Origin: Gammaproteobacteria bacterium | GTDB lineage: Bacteria > Pseudomonadota > Gammaproteobacteria > Ga0077536 | Assembly (NCBI GenBank): GCA_016209015.1 | Contig: JACQWY010000019.1 | Span: forward strand, 186,001 to 250,000 | Length of the DNA stretch: 64,000 bases | Reading direction: 5' to 3' | Shown: positions 59,022-64,000 of the stretch, in pieces | Position numbering within the stretch: position 1 is the first letter of the stretch | How the letters are laid out: every line of letters starts with the position of its first letter | Notes under the pieces: generated by a model | Seen by the model: only the letters and a program-made list of their open reading frames with translations | What the model was told of the DNA's origin: nothing | Database searches by the model: none | Program-made: the position numbers and the translations under genes

Positions 59022-59054
59022 GAAGTGCCCCAGGTGAGAGCCTGCGGTTCGACC
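58992..59054 (+). repeat. 63-bp direct repeat, copy 1 (terminator plus tail)
   Basis: Identical to 59162-59224 at 61 of 63 positions (differences at 59040-59041). It begins with the GCCGGC terminator core and ends TGCGGTTCGACC. Offset is 170 bp. Confidence 0.92.
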
Positions 59055-59147
59055 GATTCGCGAAGCGAATCGGGACGCGCGCAGCGCGCCCCGCAGGGGT
59101 GAGCGCACGCAACAAGCGTGCGCGAATCAATCCTGTCGGGCCTTCCA
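59041..59147 (+). other. Hairpin-dense insert ending in a tRNA 3'-end-like remnant
   Basis: Between the two direct repeats lie two perfect hairpins: CCGATTCGC-GAA-GCGAATCGG (59053-59073) and GCGCACGC-AACAA-GCGTGCGC (59103-59123). Both are enclosed or followed by GC palindromes. Then GAATCAATCCTGTCGGGCC.. with TTCCA (59124-59147) resembles the tRNA-Arg T-arm and 3' end, which read GAATCCTGTCGGGC..CCA. No protein gene is visible from 59022 to 59340. Confidence 0.6.
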
Positions 59148-59161
59148 GAGCGACGAACGCA

Positions 59162-59224
59162 GCCGGCCTCGAGCCGGCATATTTTTGATTTGAAGTGCCC
59201 CAGGTGAGAAGCTGCGGTTCGACC
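59162..59224 (+). repeat. 63-bp direct repeat, copy 2
   Basis: Second copy of the terminator-plus-tail block. It keeps the GCCGGC-CTCGA-GCCGGC stem and T-run but lacks the 5' A-rich arm. Located upstream of the antiporter gene. Confidence 0.92.
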
Positions 59225-59340
59225 AGCGGCCGCACGGAAAGAGGTCCGCTCCCCGGAACGATCGTGCCGGCGCATGGCCGAAACGCTACGGGTGGCGCGC
59301 CAGGCAGCCACGTTTACCGCTTCCCCAGCCCGGAGCGCTC

Positions 59341-60543
59341 GTGTCAGACACTTCACCGATCAGCGTGGGCGCGATACTTCTCACGGCGTGTCTCGTCGCG
59401 ATTGTCTCGCAGCGCCTGCGTATTCCCTACAGTGTCGGCCTGCTGCTCGCCGGCGTCGCGCTCGCGCTCGCGCCGTGGACCATCGACCTTCCGCTCACGC
59501 GCGAGCTCATCTTCAGCGTCTTCCTGCCGCCGCTCGTGTTCCAGGCGGCGATCGAACTGCGCTGGCTGCACTTCCGGCGCAATCTGCCGCTGACGCTGCT
59601 GCTCGCCTTACCCGGTGTGGTGATTTCCGCGGGCGTGGTGGCCGTGGGTGCCTACGCGCTGCTCGGCTGGAGCCCGCTCGGGGCCGCGTTCTTCGGCGTC
59701 CTCATCGCCGCGACGGACCCGGTCGCGGTCATCGCCACGTTCAAGACCTTGAACACCGAAGGGCGATTGAAGCTCCTCGTCGAGTCCGAGAGTCTGTTGA
59801 ACGACGGCACGGCGGCCGTCGGTTTCGGCGTGCTGACGGGGCTCGCGGCGGGGGCGGGCACGTCTCCACTCGCGATCGGCGGTGAGCTCCTCTCGTCGAT
59901 TTCCGGCGGCGTGGCGAGCGGCGTCGCGACTGCCGGACTCTTGCTCGTGGTCGCGGGGCGTACCGAGGACCATCTCGTCGAAATCACGCTCACGGCGCTT
60001 GCCGCGTACGGGTCGTTCTTCATCGCCGAGCACTTCCACGTCTCCGGCGTGCTCGCTTCGCTCAGCGCGGGACTCGTGGTCGGCAACCAGGGATGGAAAG
60101 GCGCGATATCCGGGCATGGTCGCGATCACGTGCTGGCGTTCTGGGATTTCGCGGCCTTCCTCATGAACTCGGTGGTGTTCATCCTGATCGGCGGCCACGA
60201 GGCGCACCAGCCGCTCGCGCGCGTCGGCGCCGCTGCCGCGATCGCCGCCGGTCTCGTGCTCCTCGGGCGGGCCTGCGCGGTCTATCCGCTCGCCGCGCTC
60301 GTCCGCCGCACCGGCCAGCGCATCGATGCGCGCTACCAGCACGTGCTGTTCTGGGCTGGTCTGCGCGGCGCGATGGCACTCGCACTGGCACTGTCGCTGC
60401 CCCCGACCCTCGCCGAGCGCGGCGAGATCATCGCCGTCACGTTCGCGGTCGTCGGCTTCTCGATCGTCGTGCAGGGCCTGACCATGCCCTGGCTCGTGCG
60501 CCGGCTCGGGCTCGTGCGTTCCGCGCCGAACGAGCCGGAATGA
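59341..60543 (+). CDS. Na+/H+ antiporter, CPA1 (NhaP-like) family
   Basis: A 400-residue inner-membrane antiporter with about twelve helices and no long cytoplasmic tail. The ion-binding region ATDPVAVIATFK is near residue 123 and ESLLNDGTAAVGF near 148 (the ND motif of CPA1). The Arg-containing FWAGLRGAMALALALSL near 340 is also typical. The GTG at 59341 has GGAG about five bases upstream. Likely sodium or pH homeostasis. Confidence 0.92.
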   Translation: MSDTSPISVGAILLTACLVAIVSQRLRIPYSVGLLLAGVALALAPWTIDLPLTRELIFSVFLPPLVFQAAIELRWLHFRRNLPLTLLLALPGVVISAGVVAVGAYALLGWSPLGAAFFGVLIAATDPVAVIATFKTLNTEGRLKLLVESESLLNDGTAAVGFGVLTGLAAGAGTSPLAIGGELLSSISGGVASGVATAGLLLVVAGRTEDHLVEITLTALAAYGSFFIAEHFHVSGVLASLSAGLVVGNQGWKGAISGHGRDHVLAFWDFAAFLMNSVVFILIGGHEAHQPLARVGAAAAIAAGLVLLGRACAVYPLAALVRRTGQRIDARYQHVLFWAGLRGAMALALALSLPPTLAERGEIIAVTFAVVGFSIVVQGLTMPWLVRRLGLVRSAPNEPE

Positions 60544-60552
60544 CGTTTCCGA

Positions 60553-61497
60553 TTACGGCGCTCCCCGCAGTGCGCAGGCGTGATTCGTATTGCCCTGCTC
60601 GATCTGCAGCGTCGCGTGATGGATCTCGAACTCGTGCTCCAGCGTCTCGACGATGTCGTCCATGAACGCATCGCCCGGATAGCCACCCGGAATGACGAGA
60701 TGCGCGGTGAGCGCGGTCTCCGTCGTGCTCATGCCCCAGACGTGCAGGTCGTGGATGTCGGTCACGCCGGGACGGCCGCGCAGGTAGGCTTCGATCGCGG
60801 CGAGGTCGACGTGCGTCGGCACGGCACTCAGCGCGAGGTGCAGGGCTTCGCGGAGCAGGCTCCACGCGCCGGCCACGATGACCGCGACGACGCCGAGCGA
60901 GACCGCGGGATCGAGCCACAGCCAGCCGGTCAGCGTGACGACGAGGCCCGCGACCGCGACGCCGAGCGAGACCATGGCGTCCGCGAGCATGTGGAGATAG
61001 ACGCCGCGCACGTTCAAGTCCCGCGCGCGGCCGCGCGCGAAGAGCCGGGCCGAGACGCCGTTCACCACGATCCCGACGAGCGCGACGACGGTGACCGTCG
61101 TACCGGACACCGGCGGCGGCGCGAACAGACGATGCGCGGCTTCCCAGGCAATCGCGCCGCAGGCGATGAGCAGCAGCGCCGCGTTGCCGAGCGCGGCGAG
61201 GATCGAGGTGCTGCGCAGGCCGTAGGTGAAGCGGCCGGCCGGCGCGCGCTTCGACAACAGCATTGCGCCCCAGGCGAGCAGGAGACCGAGCACGTCCGAG
61301 AGATTGTGGCCGGCATCCGCGACGAGGGCCGTCGAATTCGCGACGAAGCCCGCGCCGAGCTCGACGAGCACGAACGCGGCATTCAGGGCGAACGCGAGCC
61401 GGAATGCCGCCTCGTGACCGCCGGGTCCGGGCGCGGGATCATGGGCGTGAGGGCCGTGGCCGGTACGGCGGTGCGGATGATCGTGATGGGCTGCCAT
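60553..61497 (-). CDS. Cation diffusion facilitator (zinc/cadmium/cobalt exporter type)
   Basis: A 314-residue CDF transporter. A His-rich cytosolic N-terminus (HHDHPHRRTGHGPHAHD) precedes six membrane helices. The Zn-site signatures are DAGHNLSDVLG near residue 60 and YLHMLADAMVSLG near 167, followed by a C-terminal cytoplasmic ferredoxin-like domain with DIHDLHVWGMS. Resembles CzcD/ZitB. Confidence 0.93.
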   Translation of the reverse strand: MAAHHDHPHRRTGHGPHAHDPAPGPGGHEAAFRLAFALNAAFVLVELGAGFVANSTALVADAGHNLSDVLGLLLAWGAMLLSKRAPAGRFTYGLRSTSILAALGNAALLLIACGAIAWEAAHRLFAPPPVSGTTVTVVALVGIVVNGVSARLFARGRARDLNVRGVYLHMLADAMVSLGVAVAGLVVTLTGWLWLDPAVSLGVVAVIVAGAWSLLREALHLALSAVPTHVDLAAIEAYLRGRPGVTDIHDLHVWGMSTTETALTAHLVIPGGYPGDAFMDDIVETLEHEFEIHHATLQIEQGNTNHACALRGAP

Positions 61498-61576
61498 GGA
61501 CGTGCGCGTCGCTCGGGGTCTCGGCCGACATCATAGCGAGCCCGCCGCCGCATGGGTCACCCGGAAACGGGTCGCT

Positions 61577-61957
61577 TCAGTGCAGACCGGCGGCCGCGCT
61601 CCAGATGCGCAGCACGAGGAGCGTCGCGCCGCCCGCCGCGAGCCGGCCGTTCGCCCGTGCGAGCAGCGCGTCGAGGCCGGTCTCGCGGGTGTTCCAGGCG
61701 AAAGCGACCGCGCGCGGCGCCGCGGCGGTGCGCAGTGTCGCGGCCGCGAGTCCCGCCTCGCCCGCGAGGGCCGCACGGAGGACGTCGTCGCTCACCGTCC
61801 CGTCGATGCCGAGATAGGCGATGTCGAGTCCTTCGCGCAGGGCCTGCTGCTCGACGGCGTAGTCGTAGACGACCGCCACGCGATCCTCGACGCAGTGTCC
61901 GCAGCCGAACGCGTGGCCCGCCGCGAGGCCGAGCAGGGCGCCGAGGCGCTTGTTCAT
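61577..61957 (-). CDS. Small CGHC protein coupled to nirK, function unknown
   Basis: A 126-residue protein with a hydrophobic N-terminus (LGALLGLAAGHAFGCG) that may be a signal or lipoprotein-like leader. Immediately after it comes CGHCVEDR, a CxxC motif with an intervening His, followed by an alpha/beta region (VVYDYAVEQQALREG, VAFAWNTRETG). The ATG at 61957 overlaps the nirK stop (ATGA). The motif and coupling suggest a copper- or heme-related periplasmic accessory protein; this is inference. Confidence 0.7.
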   Translation of the reverse strand: MNKRLGALLGLAAGHAFGCGHCVEDRVAVVYDYAVEQQALREGLDIAYLGIDGTVSDDVLRAALAGEAGLAAATLRTAAAPRAVAFAWNTRETGLDALLARANGRLAAGGATLLVLRIWSAAAGLH

Positions 61958-63378
61958 TCGACCGCCTTCACCGCCTTGCCGCGCGCGTCGAACCAGTGGA
62001 AGTAGCGCACGAGATGATTGATCTCCGCTGCGGAGAGCCCCTGGTCCGGCATCGCGAGCGTGAACTTCTTCTGCAGCGCCTGGGCCTCGGCATCGTGCTT
62101 CAGCAGCTCCGCGGGATTCGCGAGCCAGCGCGCGAGCCACTCGTCCGTGCGCCGCGTCGTCACGCCGAGCAGATCCGGGCCGAGCTTGTCGCCGCCGCCG
62201 ACGGAGTGACAGGCGATGCATTTGCCCTCGAACGCGAGCTTGCCCTTCACCGCCTCGGGCTCGACGGGCGTCGCCGTCTCCGGAATGTTGTGATGCTCGA
62301 GATCGCCCGATTCCGCCCCGCCCGTCGCATCCACGAGGCCGACCGCGCCCTGCGATGCGTTCGCGAAGTGATGGTCGACGATGATGTACTTCCCGGCGTC
62401 GGGAATGCGGAATTCGACGATCGCGCTGCTGCTCGAGCCGAGCAGCACGGTCTGCATGCCGCGCAGCTCGTTGTAGGGATTTCCGTCGAGCCACACGCGA
62501 TCGAAGATCGCGCCGACGACGTGGAAGCTCGAGGTGTTGCTCGGCCCGACGTTCAGCACGAACAGGCGCACGCGCTCGCCCGGCTTCGCGACGAGGGGAT
62601 GCTCGACGAGCCCGTTGTAGCGGCCGTTGAACACCGTGTAAGTCGGCGCCTTCGTCTTCACGCGCTCGGTGTCGAGCACGTTCAGCACGCCGCCGCCGAT
62701 CTTCCGGCCCTCGGGGTCGGGCTTCGTGTAGAACTCGCTCTGAACGACCACGAATTCGCGATCGACCTTTGTCGGGTAGCCCTCGCGCGGCTCGACGATG
62801 ACGACACCGTACATGCCCGACGCGATATGCTCGAGGATCATGGGCGTGCCGCAGTGATACATGAACACGCCCGGATAATTCGGCGTGAAGTCGAACGCGA
62901 TCGTCTGGCCCGGCGCGATCGAGCGGTACTTGTCCTGCGGCGAGACCATCGCGGCATGGAAGTCCATCGAGTGCATCATCGGCGCGGCGAAGGACAGTGC
63001 GCCCGGCGCGACTTAGTCGCTGCGGTTCGTCATGCTGAAATGAATGCGATCGCCGACCCGCGCGCGGACGATCGGCCCGGGGACCCGGTCCCCGAACGTC
63101 CAGGCGCTGTAGGAAACGCCGGGTGCGATCTCGATCACCTTGTGGCTCGTGTCGATCGCGATCGTCTTCTCGGGCGCGGGATCGAGCGGCTGGACCAGCG
63201 GTATCGCGCTCAGCGCCGGGCCGCTCGCGAACGCTCCGGTGTGTCGCGTGGTCGAAAGCTTCGCGGGCGCGGATTGCAGATCCATCTTCGCTTCATCGAA
63301 GGGATCGGTCGCGGCCGACACGGTGGAAGTGGCCAACAAGAACGCGAGCGCGCCGTGGCGCGACGAGAACTGGAACAT
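61954..63378 (-). pseudogene. nirK: Copper nitrite reductase NirK with C-terminal cytochrome c domain, interrupted by in-frame TAA
   Basis: Periplasmic reduction of nitrite to nitric oxide. Start ATG 63378 with GGGAGG upstream and a signal peptide ending STVSA. The frame is open for 121 codons, stops at TAA (63015-63013) after FSMTNRSD, then continues in the same frame for 352 codons. Sense reading resumes with VAPGALSFAAPMMHSMDFH, so only that codon breaks the protein. Downstream the type 1 and type 2 copper ligands are present (HSMDFH, YHCGTP, EHIASGM, SFHVVG). A C-terminal haem c motif KCIACHS lies near codon 386, as in three-domain NirK. GAA-to-TAA is the simplest explanation, either a nonsense mutation or a sequence error. 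Confidence 0.88.
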
Positions 63379-63600
63379 CGACGGACCTCCCAATGCACCT
63401 GGCATCGCGGTCCGTCGCAAGCGCTCAATCGGATGGTGTCTCTGGCACAGCCAGTGCCGGAACTATAGTGGCTCGCGGCGGGCCCGGCCAGCGCAAGCCA
63501 TACCCGACACGCGCGCGGCGAGGCGTGAAATCGCGGCACGGCGCACGGATATTCCGCGGCGATCGTCGTTACATTCCGATCCAACGGGCGAGGAGGGACG

Positions 63601-64000
63601 GTGAGCAAAGCGAAAAACGGCATTCCATCCGCGCCACCGAGTCCATTCGAGAACACCTGCGAGCTCGGGCAAGCGCTCACGGCCGCCGCTCGCGAAGCGC
63701 CGGTCGAGTCGACGGCGGGCGTGATTCTGTTCGTCGACGTCACGGGCAGCACGCGCCTGTACGCCTCGCTCGGCGACGAGCAGGCGCACGGCATCCTCGA
63801 CGCGTGTCTGCGTCAGTTGACGGATCTCGCGGCGAAATCCGGCGGCCGCGTCGTGAAGACGATGGGCGACGGGCTCATGGCGCTGTTCGAGACCGCGGAC
63901 GCGGCGCTCGACGGCGCGATGCACATGCAGCTCGGCGTGAGCGCGCGCCCGCCCGGCGGTTATCCGATCGCCATCCACGTCGGCATCAATCAGGGCCCGC
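63601..64000 (+). CDS. Class III adenylate/guanylate cyclase domain protein (3' partial)
   Basis: An open frame from GTG 63601, with AGGAGG four bases upstream, runs off the window. The 133 visible residues begin with a short linker and then a nucleotide cyclase homology domain: GVILFVDVTGSTRLYASLGD (metal-binding Asp) near residue 40 and KTMGDGLMALFETAD near 90. Makes cAMP or cGMP if the unseen residues are intact. Divergent from nirK with a 222-bp shared upstream region. Confidence 0.85.
   Translation, partial: MSKAKNGIPSAPPSPFENTCELGQALTAAAREAPVESTAGVILFVDVTGSTRLYASLGDEQAHGILDACLRQLTDLAAKSGGRVVKTMGDGLMALFETADAALDGAMHMQLGVSARPPGGYPIAIHVGINQGP

Overview
This window is dense, GC-rich bacterial chromosome with about 60 protein genes, one tRNA, short intergenic gaps and many 4-bp ATGA/GTGA overlaps. 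The gene content points to a gammaproteobacterium. SlmA, MetX-MetW, YggS-ProC-YggT-YggU beside PilT-PilU, PyrR-PyrB-inactive PyrC with YqgE/RuvX/TonB/GshB, HemCDXY and cytochrome c5-like proteins occur together in Pseudomonas-like and related lineages. Hopanoid side-chain genes, phosphoribulokinase, CbbQ/CbbO and a copper nitrite reductase argue against Pseudomonas itself. They suggest a hopanoid-making, possibly autotrophic or denitrifying environmental lineage. I cannot name the order from sequence reading alone.

Layout. 1-9.3 kb holds core metabolism: algC-type phosphomutase (5' end outside the window), argB, slmA, pyrE diverging from a Crc-like but catalytically intact exonuclease III, metX-metW, and yggU-yggT-proC followed by yggS (all minus). 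10.3-13.8 kb carries three consecutive PilT-family type IV pilus ATPase genes, with an array of four hairpins between the first two. 13.8-24.2 kb is an accessory stretch: a 13-cysteine Csp1-like copper-storage protein, a lipase-like hydrolase, DedA, the hopanoid genes hpnJ-hpnI and divergent hpnK, a SnoaL/GNAT/nitrilase trio, mscL, an enol-lactonase-like hydrolase, an alkyltransferase-like protein and a membrane glutaredoxin. 24.2-31 kb (minus) is pyrK-like, pyrC', pyrB, pyrR, ruvX, yqgE, tonB and gshB. 31-35 kb is hemC-hemD-hemX-hemY, facing an orphan ParA ATPase. 35.9-38.7 kb has phosphoribulokinase and a divergent MsbA-type exporter. 38.7-48.6 kb (minus) has a DUF4399 protein, a transglutaminase/DUF58/MoxR operon, tldE/pmbA, and a DUF3999/DUF2339 pair. 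48.7-58.6 kb has an envelope protein with a PEP-CTERM-like tail, uvrD, a diheme cytochrome c, cbbQ-cbbO and a large PAS-GGDEF-EAL protein. 58.9-64 kb has tRNA-Arg(CCG) followed by a duplicated terminator block, a Na+/H+ antiporter, a CDF metal exporter, and a small CGHC protein coupled to a copper nitrite reductase-cytochrome c gene that carries an in-frame TAA. The window ends inside a class III nucleotide cyclase gene.

Cooperating groups visible here: hopanoid head-group synthesis (HpnI adds the sugar, HpnK deacetylates, HpnJ rearranges it to a cyclitol); pyrimidine synthesis (PyrB with a non-catalytic PyrC partner, PyrE, PyrR); tetrapyrrole synthesis (HemC/HemD); pilus retraction (three ATPases); copper biology (Csp-like store, copper NirK, CGHC protein); and partial Calvin-cycle support (phosphoribulokinase, CbbQO) without Rubisco in view. 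No CRISPR array, transposase, integrase or phage gene was found. Most minus/plus shadow frames in this GC-rich DNA are open by composition and were ignored.
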